A stretch of 64,000 nt of DNA from Owenia fusiformis (lineage: Eukaryota; Annelida; Polychaeta; Sabellida; Oweniidae): positions 34,672,572 to 34,736,571 of the forward strand of contig CAIIXF020000012.1 of NCBI GenBank assembly GCA_903813345.2. The letters run 5' to 3'. The notes under the pieces were generated by a model. It did no database searches. It saw nothing but the letters and a program-made list of their open reading frames with translations, and was not told where the DNA came from. The translations under genes and the position numbers were made by a program. How positions within the stretch are numbered: position 1 is the first letter of the stretch; every line of letters begins with the position of its first letter. Positions 33,136 through 43,908 of this stretch are shown in pieces.

Positions 33136-35350
33136 TGTGGGAATTTTTAATTCCCCCTGAGTAATACTTGGGCCTGTGAAACGTTTATTTTACAGGATTT
33201 TGTGTTATTTTATCTTTATTCAATGTTCCGTCCCTGTAATTTGGATGTTTACTTGATCAGCCGACGGCCTTGGAATAAATTTGAATAATTAAGCACTCAG
33301 CAACAGAGCTCAACCAATCAGATTGCTTCATTTGAATTTACCGCCAACTTAAGTTGTATTTTCCCATGATGCAACCTGAGATGTCTGGACTTTAGCGTGA
33401 GATCGTGACCTGTAAATCAGAGCTTACCAAGATTTTGTACAAGCAGGACCTCGTCAGTTTGGGGCATTTTATGTGCGAGCGTGGCTGATTACAACTGTGG
33501 ATTATATTTGGATATTATTTGACTATTTGCTGCTATTGCTTGATGTAAATTGCGTGTGTTGCGACAATTGGGGAAAAGACAAGACAATAGAAAGTTCTTT
33601 GGTGAGTGACAATTTGATTATTGAGTTTGACGCCATATTGCCGTCCGCCATTTTGATTTCTTCTTCCCAGCGTTCCCTGCGGTCGGCCATCTTTATTTTT
33701 TACGGAAGTGACGCCATTTTAAGGAGTGATTCCTTCTCTGAGTAGTTACAACTCTTGTCTAATCTCAGTTTGATTGATATTCGAGAGTCGCGTCTGCTCC
33801 GAGAGGTCACTGCTCCGAGTTATTACCCCTCCAACCATTTTAAAAAACAATTCTTCCTCCGAGTTACATTGGCTTTGAGTAGGTACAACTCTTGTCTAAT
33901 CTCAGTTTGATTGATATTCGAGAGTCGTGTCTGCTCTGAGGACTGTCAGCTCTGAGTCATTACTACTCCATTTGCCCCGAGGATTGCCAGCTCCGAGTGC
34001 TTACTCCTCCATCTATTCTAGAGTGGAATCTGCTCCGAGGGTTGAGAATACAACTCCGTCTAATCTCAGTTTAATGATCGATATTCGTGAGTTGCTTCTT
34101 CTCCTCCTCCGAGTTACTGATGATCCGAAATTGATACAAGTTGCTGAACTTGATGTACCCTCCGAGGTGATTTGACTCCTCCAGAAGTTAGATACTGAGG
34201 TTACACTACTGGAACCGAGGTATTTCTGTGTTGCAAGGTTTATTCCATTGGAGCCAAGGTTACTCCACCGGAACTAAGGTACTCCGAGATCGAGAAGTAG
34301 CAGCTCTGGTCTAATCTCACCATCTGATTGACATTCCAGAGGTGTTATTTCTCTGTAGAGGGTGACGAGGTTTCTCCTGTGAAGTGGCGACTCCCGAGCA
34401 GAGTGCTCCAGAGTCTGGACCCCTTCCAGAGACAGAGTTTGCGTTGATTTCTCTTGAGACGAGACGACTCCGAGCTGAGATACTCCGAGCGTGTGAATCG
34501 TTCAAGAGCAGAGGTTTTTATCGAGAAGTGGCGACTCCCGAGCAGAGGTTGCTCCAGAGCCTGGACCCCTTCCAAGAGACTGTGTATTTGATTTCTCTTG
34601 AGACGAGACGACTCCGAGTTGAAGATACTCCGAGCGTGTGAATCTCGTTCAAGAGCAGAGGTTTTCCCGAGAAGTGGCGACTCCCGAGCAGAGTGCTCCA
34701 GAGTCTGGACCCCTTCCAGAGACAGAGTTTGTGTCTGAGCCAAAGTTACACTACCGGAACTGAGGTGCTCCAAGAGACACAGAGTTTGCATTGTTCTCTT
34801 AAGACGAGACGACTCCGATCTAAGATACTCCGAGCGTGTGAATCTCGTTCAAGAGCAGAGGTTTTTCCCGAGAAGTGGCGACTCCCAAGCAGAGAGTGCT
34901 CTAGAGGCTGGTACTCTTCCAAGAGAGAGAGAGTTGCGTGGTTTCCCCAGAGACGAAGTGACTCCCGGAGCTGAGGTTGCTCCTTAAGCTGAACAAACTC
35001 CATACAGAAGATTAAGAGACGTAGTGACTCCTAGAGCTGAACAAACTACAGGAGGAGAACATAGAGAGACGCAGTGACTCTTAGTGTTAAACAAGCTCCA
35101 GAGCAGAGACGACTCTTGAAGAGAAACTTGTATATTATATGGACATTTTGTTATTATATTGTAAAAACTTATGTTAGAATAGATTATAAAAACCCTGTAC
35201 ATAATTGTTTTGTGGAGCCATCTTCTATTGGTAACTGTCGTACCACCAAACCAGGTCGACACCCTTGAAACACCTCCAAAGATCCCTTTTCGTCGTCCCA
35301 GGCCTTTCCCCAGTATACAGGGTGCTCGGTGAGACGGCCCAGGCGCGACA
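33136..35350 (+). repeat. 5' LTR (2215 bp)
   Basis: It begins TGTGGGAATTTTTAATTCCC and ends GGCCCAGGCGCGACA. Internally it carries tandem blocks. CTCTTGTCTAATCTCAGTTT recurs at 33751 and 33888, with partial copies at 34050 and 34307. GAAGTGGCGACTCC(C)GAGCAGAG recurs four times (34381, 34534, 34671, 34872) with CTCCGAG/GACTCC words throughout. A TATAAAAA at 35185-35192 and AATAAA at 33274 are candidate core signals, unproven. Frames of 60-150 codons on both strands follow the repeats and are not genes. Confidence 0.92.
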
Positions 35351-35351
35351 T

Positions 35352-35369
35352 TGGTGGCAGCGGTGGGAT
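35352..35369 (+). promoter_or_regulatory. Primer-binding site complementary to tRNA-Leu
   Basis: One base after the LTR, TGGTGGCAGCGGTGGGAT is the exact complement of an 18-nt 3' end ATCCCACCGCTGCCA+CCA. This is the 3' end known for animal cytosolic tRNA-Leu (recalled, not searched). It would prime minus-strand DNA synthesis. Confidence 0.85.
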
Positions 35370-35384
35370 CTGTTGCCTTAGAAG

Positions 35385-38300
35385 ATGTCTGAGATGTCAC
35401 AGAAGTGCGAGCGTTCGCCAGAGACGATGGAGCAAGAGGACTCCAGACGAGATGATGTGAGAACTGGCGGAATCGTGCGATTGGTTCCAAAGATTGGTTT
35501 GAAGCAGTGGGAGACTCCTCCAAAGGATAGAAGTCCAGAAGAGCAGTCTGGTTCGGAGGGAAGATCGCTCCCAAGAGATGAGGGGAAATTGCTCCCAAGC
35601 GAGGAGGAGAGTCTCGGTGTTCCACTTGTGAGAGTAGATGACACTCTACCAGACGACTTAGATGGAAGAGCCAGAGCGACTCTAGTCCGAGGAGAGCCCA
35701 GAGTTATTTCCCCAGATATGACGATGCAGATACTTCCTGATGTAGAGAAGGAAGATACTGGATACCATGCTGAATCCAGGCTTAGACGAGACGTTCCAGC
35801 TCCCGCTGTGAGAGGAGACCATTGGGCTCGGAGGAAGAGAGAATTCGACTCCACCAAGTCCAGGCTGATGTCTTTAGAAGGGAGTTTGGGAACTTTGAGA
35901 GTAGATGTGCTAAAGATGCGAGATTGCTTCCTAGACAGACAATGTGAAGGGCAAGTGACGATTCATGAAGAGATGAACCACCTTCATGAGGAGATAGCAC
36001 ATCTTTCTAATATGCAGAGGAACCTATGGGAAGAGATGGGCAGCCTCCATGTTGAACTGGGTAAACTGGCGAATGTGGTGAATCAAGGTCAAGAGGAGGC
36101 TAAGAAGACCAGAGAGGGGATGAAGAGTTTCTTGAAGGAGATGAATGCTACCTTAGGACAGATGAGCCAACCTCCTCCACCTGTATCCCGGATAGTGAAT
36201 CCCTCTAGGGTTGAGATGGTAGGCGATCCAAGATCAGCTCATCTGACTCAACCTGAAAGAAGTCCAAGAGAGATGTTTTACCGAGCAGGGATGCCTCCTT
36301 ATTCCCCAAGATTCCATCTGGAACCAGATCTCCATATGCAGCAGCCTAGATGGAGTCAAGATGTTGATTTGCAGCGAGATAGAAGCGCTCTGTCTCCAAA
36401 GACTAGAGGACATGAGGCTCCTCAGCTCACAAGGTTGGATCCAAACCAGCTCCCTCGCATGTCTGGAGAGGAACCACTTACTGGTCGATGGAATCAATCT
36501 GGAGCCAGATTACCTCCAGAGCCTAATGTCAAGGCAGAGCCAGAGAAGCTCAATGTGTCCAATACTCATAGAAGGGCTACCACTGGGGGACTTCAACAAG
36601 AACCAACCACATCCCATAGAGTGGAAGTTCCTCCAGAGAGCCTTGGGGCTCATCCTACAGCGGAGGAAAGGAGAGCAGAGAGCTCCAATAGTAACCATGA
36701 GCAGGCAATGGTGAAGATAACAGAGAAAGCCATGGAGATGTGTGGGAAGGCTTTGGATTCCATGAAGGAGGGAAGGAAGACTAAAATCAAGCCAACCCAA
36801 CTATTTGATGGCAAAACTCCCTGGCTTGACTACAAAGCCCACTTCCAGAATTGTATTGAAAGCAATAGATGGAATGACGAGGAAAAGAGGCAGAATCTCA
36901 CCAACCAATTGAGGGGTGATGCTCAGCAGCTGGTCCAAGAGTTAGAAGAAGGACACACTTATGGTGATCTTTTAGAGGCCTTAACCAAAAGATTTGGACC
37001 AGGGGACAAAGCCTCTATGTACGAAGCCGAGCTTAACACTAGAGTCCGGAAGCCGAAGGAATCCTTACAGAGTTTAGGTCAAAGTATCCGGAGGTTAGCT
37101 GCCTTAGCCTATCCAGAGATGCCTCGTCCCTCCCAGGACAGACTTGCTCGACGGAGCTTTGAAAAGGCAATAACAGACGATGATGTTCGGGCTGCAGTGC
37201 ATCGCCGAGCCCCAAAGTCTCTTGATGAAGCCATTGAGGAGGGCCAGAAGGAGGAAGCTTACCAAGAGTCAGAACGTATCCGAAGGGGACTCAAGCCAAA
37301 ACAGTTGGATCATCACATTTCACTTGTTACCAGCGACCCTGTGGAGGAAAGGCTCCTCAAGATGATGGAGGACATGAAGACGGAGATGATGAAGGAGATG
37401 AATGAGGCGTTACAGCTCTTCAAAGAGCAAAGAGAACTCCGAGCTCCTCGATGCATTACTTGTAGACGATGTGGAGAGGAAGGTCATATTGTGAGAAGAT
37501 GTCCTCTAGTCACCTGCTTCAATTGTTTGGAGCCAGGACACCTCTCCATTGATTGTCCTAAACCAAAGAAGAGTAGAGATGCTCCAGGGATCCACCCAGT
37601 ATGTTTCCTTGATGTCAGAGGTCAAGCAGTGGTAGATCCTGAGAGGGCTGAATCTGCTCAGAAGGTAGAGGCTGATGTTGAGATATGTGGAGCCCATGTG
37701 AAGTGCCTAGTAGATACAGGATCAGTGGTGTCTTTGATGAGTCTACACAGCTTCAACCGAATCAACTACCGGAAGAGACCACAACTGAAACCAGCCAAAG
37801 ATGTCTTGGTGCAAGCCGATGGATCCCCTATAGCAGTATATGGCTTGTGCTCCATGGAAGTGAAGTTAGATGGGAGAAAGACCCCTTTGGAGATAGTGGT
37901 GGCCGAAATTAGCCAGGAAGGGATCTTAGGTACTGACTATCTATTGGCTAGCAAGGCTGTGATCAATTATGGCTCCTTACAGATGAGCTTCAATGACTCC
38001 AACAGTGAAGGAATCCAGAGCTGTAGTAACTCCCAACAAGAGAAGCCAAAGGAGCGAAGAACCTTCATTACTGCAACCCACAAAAGAAGGAAGAGACAAA
38101 GAAGAGAGCGAAAGAAGAAGGAGCTTCCAAAGAATCCTGATGAGTTCGGTGATACTGTGTGGCTCCAGAATAGCAGAAGTAGCAAAGTTGGCTCTCCTGG
38201 AGTGAAGAGCAGACATGCCTCTAAAAGACCCGATGTAGGAGCGGAGGAACCTCGAGCCCTAGTAGACAGCCGAGAGAGACCTACACTCCTTGAGAAGGGA

Positions 38301-38600
38301 AGGTCAAGTAGGGGGGCAAGACGGTCGAGTGGTAGCGAGTTGACAAGAGAAAAGCGAGCCTACAAACCAAGAGGGTCAACAAGTGAGCAGCCAGAAGAAA
38401 GTCTATATTACAGAGCGAAACAAAGGTATCAAAGAAGACAACCAGCATGTGTTGTAAGAGACAAGATGAACTGGAGAGAAGTTGACTCCCCACTGAAGTT
38501 CAAGCATGCAGAGGCAGGGCGAACTGAGGAGTCATGGAGACTCATCCCAGTGTGTGCGAGAGGAGCAAAAACGGAGGAGGCCAAGAGGCTCCCTCCCTAA
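35385..38600 (+). CDS. Gag-protease polyprotein fused to an integrase-tail remnant (1071 aa)
   Basis: The ATG lies 16 bp after the primer-binding site. The parts in order are: a charged, low-complexity N-terminal region; a predicted coiled coil at about 155-265 (heptad-rich, HEEMNHLHEEIAHL); a Pro-rich spacer; and a retrotransposon Gag core at about 470-650 (FDG...W..Y..HF pattern). Two CX2CX4HX4C zinc knuckles lie at 693-706 and 711-724. A retropepsin-like domain has D-T-G at 777-779 and ILGTD at 847-851. Then comes a basic stretch followed at 922 by GDTVWLQNSR..K..SP, which resembles the GDxVWLxNxRRKKGxSPKL tail of Gypsy integrases. It ends in a basic, Arg-rich tail. Some 800-1000 codons of pol would normally lie between protease and that tail. 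The frame is intact throughout, so the product is probably made. Confidence 0.85.
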   Translation: MSEMSQKCERSPETMEQEDSRRDDVRTGGIVRLVPKIGLKQWETPPKDRSPEEQSGSEGRSLPRDEGKLLPSEEESLGVPLVRVDDTLPDDLDGRARATLVRGEPRVISPDMTMQILPDVEKEDTGYHAESRLRRDVPAPAVRGDHWARRKREFDSTKSRLMSLEGSLGTLRVDVLKMRDCFLDRQCEGQVTIHEEMNHLHEEIAHLSNMQRNLWEEMGSLHVELGKLANVVNQGQEEAKKTREGMKSFLKEMNATLGQMSQPPPPVSRIVNPSRVEMVGDPRSAHLTQPERSPREMFYRAGMPPYSPRFHLEPDLHMQQPRWSQDVDLQRDRSALSPKTRGHEAPQLTRLDPNQLPRMSGEEPLTGRWNQSGARLPPEPNVKAEPEKLNVSNTHRRATTGGLQQEPTTSHRVEVPPESLGAHPTAEERRAESSNSNHEQAMVKITEKAMEMCGKALDSMKEGRKTKIKPTQLFDGKTPWLDYKAHFQNCIESNRWNDEEKRQNLTNQLRGDAQQLVQELEEGHTYGDLLEALTKRFGPGDKASMYEAELNTRVRKPKESLQSLGQSIRRLAALAYPEMPRPSQDRLARRSFEKAITDDDVRAAVHRRAPKSLDEAIEEGQKEEAYQESERIRRGLKPKQLDHHISLVTSDPVEERLLKMMEDMKTEMMKEMNEALQLFKEQRELRAPRCITCRRCGEEGHIVRRCPLVTCFNCLEPGHLSIDCPKPKKSRDAPGIHPVCFLDVRGQAVVDPERAESAQKVEADVEICGAHVKCLVDTGSVVSLMSLHSFNRINYRKRPQLKPAKDVLVQADGSPIAVYGLCSMEVKLDGRKTPLEIVVAEISQEGILGTDYLLASKAVINYGSLQMSFNDSNSEGIQSCSNSQQEKPKERRTFITATHKRRKRQRRERKKKELPKNPDEFGDTVWLQNSRSSKVGSPGVKSRHASKRPDVGAEEPRALVDSRERPTLLEKGRSSRGARRSSGSELTREKRAYKPRGSTSEQPEESLYYRAKQRYQRRQPACVVRDKMNWREVDSPLKFKHAEAGRTEESWRLIPVCARGAKTEEAKRLPP

Positions 38601-38790
38601 ATATGACATTTTAAGTTAAGAAAGTTAGTTGAATGAGCAATTACTGATCATGATCATGTGATTTTTTTTGAGAGGAGATAAGTTAGCTCTTTACTTGTAT
38701 TTTTTATTTTTGTAAGAGGTGCTCGAGCTCTCTATGTATTTTTGTAGAAGTTAAGTTTATATTGTGTGATCGTGGGCGATCAAGCTTAGT

Positions 38791-38799
38791 AGGGGGGAG
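38791..38799 (+). promoter_or_regulatory. Polypurine tract
   Basis: AGGGGGGAG directly precedes the TGTGGG start of the 3' LTR and would prime plus-strand synthesis. Between the ORF stop (38600) and here are 190 bp of AT-rich non-coding DNA. Confidence 0.85.
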
Positions 38800-41014
38800 T
38801 GTGGGAATTTTTAATTCCCCCTGAGTAATACTTGGGCCTGTGAAACGTTTATTTTACAGGATTTTGTGTTATTTTATCTTTATTCAATGTTCCGTCCCTG
38901 TAATTTGGATGTTTACTTGATCAGCCGACGGCCTTGGAATAAATTTGAATAATTAAGCACTCAGCAACAGAGCTCAACCAATCAGATTGCTTCATTTGAA
39001 TTTACCGCCAACTTAAGTTGTATTTTCCCATGATGCAACCTGAGATGTCTGGACTTTAGCGTGAGATCGTGACCTGTAAATCAGAGCTTACCAAGATTTT
39101 GTACAAGCAGGACCTCGTCAGTTTGGGGCATTTTATGTGCGAGCGTGGCTGATTACAACTGTGGATTATATTTGGATATTATTTGACTATTTGCTGCTAT
39201 TGCTTGATGTAAATTGCGTGTGTTGCGACAATTGGGGAAAAGACAAGACAATAGAAAGTTCTTTGGTGAGTGACAATTTGATTATTGAGTTTGACGCCAT
39301 ATTGCCGTCCGCCATTTTGATTTCTTCTTCCCAGCGTTCCCTGCGGTCGGCCATCTTTATTTTTTACGGAAGTGACGCCATTTTAAGGAGTGATTCCTTC
39401 TCTGAGTAGTTACAACTCTTGTCTAATCTCAGTTTGATTGATATTCGAGAGTCGCGTCTGCTCCGAGAGGTCACTGCTCCGAGTTATTACCCCTCCAACC
39501 ATTTTAAAAAACAATTCTTCCTCCGAGTTACATTGGCTTTGAGTAGGTACAACTCTTGTCTAATCTCAGTTTGATTGATATTCGAGAGTCGTGTCTGCTC
39601 TGAGGACTGTCAGCTCTGAGTCATTACTACTCCATTTGCCCCGAGGATTGCCAGCTCCGAGTGCTTACTCCTCCATCTATTCTAGAGTGGAATCTGCTCC
39701 GAGGGTTGAGAATACAACTCCGTCTAATCTCAGTTTAATGATCGATATTCGTGAGTTGCTTCTTCTCCTCCTCCGAGTTACTGATGATCCGAAATTGATA
39801 CAAGTTGCTGAACTTGATGTACCCTCCGAGGTGATTTGACTCCTCCAGAAGTTAGATACTGAGGTTACACTACTGGAACCGAGGTATTTCTGTGTTGCAA
39901 GGTTTATTCCATTGGAGCCAAGGTTACTCCACCGGAACTAAGGTACTCCGAGATCGAGAAGTAGCAGCTCTGGTCTAATCTCACCATCTGATTGACATTC
40001 CAGAGGTGTTATTTCTCTGTAGAGGGTGACGAGGTTTCTCCTGTGAAGTGGCGACTCCCGAGCAGAGTGCTCCAGAGTCTGGACCCCTTCCAGAGACAGA
40101 GTTTGCGTTGATTTCTCTTGAGACGAGACGACTCCGAGCTGAGATACTCCGAGCGTGTGAATCGTTCAAGAGCAGAGGTTTTTATCGAGAAGTGGCGACT
40201 CCCGAGCAGAGGTTGCTCCAGAGCCTGGACCCCTTCCAAGAGACTGTGTATTTGATTTCTCTTGAGACGAGACGACTCCGAGTTGAAGATACTCCGAGCG
40301 TGTGAATCTCGTTCAAGAGCAGAGGTTTTCCCGAGAAGTGGCGACTCCCGAGCAGAGTGCTCCAGAGTCTGGACCCCTTCCAGAGACAGAGTTTGTGTCT
40401 GAGCCAAAGTTACACTACCGGAACTGAGGTGCTCCAAGAGACACAGAGTTTGCATTGTTCTCTTAAGACGAGACGACTCCGATCTAAGATACTCCGAGCG
40501 TGTGAATCTCGTTCAAGAGCAGAGGTTTTTCCCGAGAAGTGGCGACTCCCAAGCAGAGAGTGCTCTAGAGGCTGGTACTCTTCCAAGAGAGAGAGAGTTG
40601 CGTGGTTTCCCCAGAGACGAAGTGACTCCCGGAGCTGAGGTTGCTCCTTAAGCTGAACAAACTCCATACAGAAGATTAAGAGACGTAGTGACTCCTAGAG
40701 CTGAACAAACTACAGGAGGAGAACATAGAGAGACGCAGTGACTCTTAGTGTTAAACAAGCTCCAGAGCAGAGACGACTCTTGAAGAGAAACTTGTATATT
40801 ATATGGACATTTTGTTATTATATTGTAAAAACTTATGTTAGAATAGATTATAAAAACCCTGTACATAATTGTTTTGTGGAGCCATCTTCTATTGGTAACT
40901 GTCGTACCACCAAACCAGGTCGACACCCTTGAAACACCTCCAAAGATCCCTTTTCGTCGTCCCAGGCCTTTCCCCAGTATACAGGGTGCTCGGTGAGACG
41001 GCCCAGGCGCGACA
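38800..41014 (+). repeat. 3' LTR (2215 bp)
   Basis: Same length as the 5' LTR and without any indel relative to it. In every segment I compared, including all corresponding short frames, the sequence is identical. This argues for a very recent insertion or recent gene conversion. Confidence 0.92.
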
Positions 41015-41018
41015 ATAT

Positions 41019-42356
41019 GTTTAGTATTTTCAATGACCTATATAAATTAGTGACATACAGTTTATTGTTCCAAATAATATAAGATCCTATTGTATTTCAG
41101 GATTAAGTCATCCCTTATATCCTAATAAAGTCGGTGGTATGACATTTGGGGGAGGGGGGAGAAGGTTACTTAGAGATTACAGCAAAACGACACAAAACAA
41201 CAGCTAGACGTCACGACGATAACTCCTGCCCAAAACTAAAATAACGACAACAAGCCCTAAAGAAAACAACGAAACTGACAGATATAACAGTTGGACGGCA
41301 CAACGTTAATACCAGGATGGCACGGAGATAACAGGACAGTAGGACGGTTCGCTGCAGTTAAAGCAACAGGCTTGTCAACTGTCGAAGCGATACCAATATA
41401 ACGAGGATAAAGGAAAAATATGTTTCGCAGCCAGGGTATGTAAATAATATTCATCAAATGTTGCAAATATTTACAGAATTTTTGCCTAAAAAAGTTGAGC
41501 AAAGCATTGATGATTATAATTCATGTAAGCATCATATCTATATACGGAGTGAAAAAATTGTAAGAAAGGAGTATAGTTGACCTACTAGGGAATTTCTTAT
41601 TTTGAATATATGTAGCCGTTCAGTAGCACACGAACATTTAAAAACCCATTGAAGACCCCCTGTAGAACAGTTCTATGAAATAAAGCCTTGTATGTTACAA
41701 TAACATGATGCTTTTCAAAATAAGAAGGGTTAATTTTTTCTTTTGCCTAGTTCAAAATTTAGATATGATCGGTCCGTTGCCAAGTAATATTTTTAGATAC
41801 TTTTTAAAATTATACAAAACAGAGACGCGCGAATTGGAAATAACGGAAGTTTTTAATAGTATTAAGACTATGCTGGATACTTTTTAGAAGCTTTTACTTA
41901 GATGTTGTAAAAAGTTATAATAGAAAAAATCTTTTGGAGTAAAGTTCGTCTGCGCCGTTTTCAATAGCTTCATATTTGATCAGAGATGGGTTCCAGCAGA
42001 ATTCCTTCAAATTTAATGAATGAAATAGCCATTGCATGGAGTGCTTTATTTTGTCAAAATCGTAGTAGAACTCAAGTTAAAAAATAGATCGTGCTATTAA
42101 AGCATTGCTATTTCTTGCTAAAATGTCATCCTCCGGTCCGCTCCCAAAATTGATCAATCGTACCCCGTGTTTCTATAAACGCAAAATACACATCTGACGA
42201 TGGTAGAATGAAAAAGCCTTTTGGCCCAAACTTCCTTTGTTTACATTTTCAACAAGAAAATTCATTCTGTCCAAGAAACAGCAAAAATCATTGGAAACTA
42301 AGCTATATCTCTGAATATATATATGGAAATACCTTACCCACATTACTATGCACTAC
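41019..42356. other. No gene recognised
   Basis: Short frames only. I cannot identify an upstream exon of the peptide GPCR here, although a 5' non-coding exon is possible. Confidence 0.4.
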
Positions 42357-42407
42357 TTGTATTGTATTGTATTGTATTGTATTGTATTGTATTGTATTGT
42401 ATTGTAT
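42357..42407. repeat. TTGTA microsatellite
   Basis: About ten perfect TTGTA/ATTGT pentamers, 160 bp upstream of the peptide GPCR start. Confidence 0.95.
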
Positions 42408-42567
42408 GATAATGAGTGACTATGTATGAGTGTACATCAAATAACACAAGGCTCTTCCAAGGAGGGATTCCTGGATCTGCCTTCCATGATTACATGCGTT
42501 AATTATGGATTATGCTTTTTATACTGTACCTCACTGTATCACGTAGTGACATTTTTCATCTCCAGGT

Positions 42568-43908
42568 ATGATGACAGGCGCTCTCTTGCTCTTACTGATG
42601 TCTCGATGGGCCCACGCAGCTCCTGGCGTGACCGTTTTCAAACTGAATATAACCGACAGTCAAGGGTCCAATATAACCGATGCTACACTAGAAACGAATG
42701 ATCAAAATGTTACGACGACGCCATCAACGTACGTTAGTAATGAATCAACGAATGCTGGAGCCAGTGTAACAACACAGGGACAAAACAATGTATCACTTGC
42801 TACGACTGTGTATAACATTTCAGAAAATGCTAGCACTAGCGGTATTGCAACCAACTCTGCGGTAATTAAGAAAATTCCATATTACTGTTTACCCCCGTAC
42901 AATGATGCCGATGGAGAGCCATACCATTTAGCAGATTTTACATTAGCTTGTGCTATCGCTGCTACTGTATTTGCTATAATTGGTATTTTCGGTAACACCT
43001 TGTCATTTTTTGTGTTGTACAAGGACCCTGCAAAGGGGACAAGTATGTTTTATTTAAAGGCATTGGCCATTGTGGATTGGTTAGCATGTGCAAGTTTTTT
43101 AACTTTCGAAGTCCCAGTTTTTTTGTACCAGCACACGCATCTTCTTGATAAATCAATAGATGCAAGTCACCATATGATGTTAATTTACCCTTATACCGAG
43201 TATATTCACGAGATCTTTATTACACTTAGTTCATTGGTATTGGTAGCTATCTCAGTTGATCGTTATATAGCTGTTTGTCATCCATTTAAAGCTCGAACCC
43301 TAAGTACGCTAGGACGCGCCCGAATTACGTTAGCCCTTGTTGCTGTTCTCTCCTTTGCTTTTCATATTCCAAAGGCCCTCGCATATGAGGTCAAAGATTG
43401 GGGACCCCTTGGCCATCCTTGCACTCATGAAAAATTCTATACACTTGCATTAACAAAGCTCGATAGAATTGCGAGAGTAAACCGTGTTGTCATCTATTTG
43501 ATTTCCCAGCCTGTCGCTCAAGTAATTATTCTTTTAGTTGTCAATGCTATTTTAGTGAATGCCCTTAATAAGGCTGCTAAAAGGAGAGCATCGATGTCTG
43601 GAGACGAGGCCACATCAGCTAAGGCTGATACTAACGTCAGTGTTACTCTGATAAGCGCAGCTATTATCTTTCTCATATGCATGATGCCCTCAATTGTGAC
43701 CGCAACAATACGTGTTATTGAGATTGTTGAGAAGATAGAAATAATACTTTCAAGATATACCATAGTGAAAATTTCGCAGTTTGCACTTCTACTGAGAATC
43801 GTCAATTCATCGATCAATTTTTTCATATATTGCGTGGCGAGGGCAGGATTTAGAAACCGTTTAGTAGAGATGTGCTGTGGTTTAAAACCAAAAATGCTTA
43901 TATAATGA
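42568..43908 (+). CDS. FMRFamide-receptor-like peptide GPCR (class A)
   Basis: A 445-residue coding exon. ATGATG follows a good acceptor (TTTTTCATCTCCAG at 42565), so a 5' non-coding exon is likely. Residues 1-18 look like a signal peptide. The ~100-residue N-terminus has seven N-glycosylation sequons. Helices: 1 at 125-151 (GN143), 2 at 160-187 (D170), 3 at 208-233 ending DRY 231-233, 4 at 251-270, 5 at 306-332, 6 at 358-383 and 7 at 399-423. NSSINFFIYC replaces canonical NPxxY, as in FMRFamide and related receptors (family knowledge). C435/C436 may be palmitoylated. The conserved Cys at the start of helix 3 is not visible although the second loop has C285. It would sense a neuropeptide at the plasma membrane; the ligand is not predictable. 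Confidence 0.85.

Larger units (their letters stand above)
33132..41018 (+). mobile_element. Complete, young, non-autonomous Ty3/Gypsy-like LTR retrotransposon
   Basis: The two LTRs (33136-35350 and 38800-41014) are both 2215 bp, offset by exactly 5664 bp, and start TGTGGG and end GCGACA. The element is flanked by ATAT at 33132-33135 and 41015-41018, a 4-bp target duplication. A primer-binding site, a single Gag-protease ORF and a polypurine tract lie between the LTRs. No reverse transcriptase, RNase H or integrase core exists in any frame of the 3.45-kb interior. Movement would therefore need enzymes from a relative. Family assignment (Ty3/Gypsy) rests on the Gag/protease pattern and an integrase-tail remnant. 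Confidence 0.92.

Noticed and set aside
34345-34791. 148-codon minus-strand frame in the LTR, repeated at 40009-40455
   Set aside because: It follows the LTR's internal tandem repeats on the antisense strand. The copy exists only because the LTR is duplicated.
34984-35625. 213-codon minus-strand frame across the LTR/internal junction
   Set aside because: It is antisense to the Gag start and LTR end and has no domain.
35378-35857. 159-codon minus-strand frame
   Set aside because: It is a mirror frame of the Gag ORF, caused by codon bias in that ORF.
36361-36800. Frames of 117 (plus) and 96 (minus) codons
   Set aside because: Both are alternative frames within the Gag-protease ORF.
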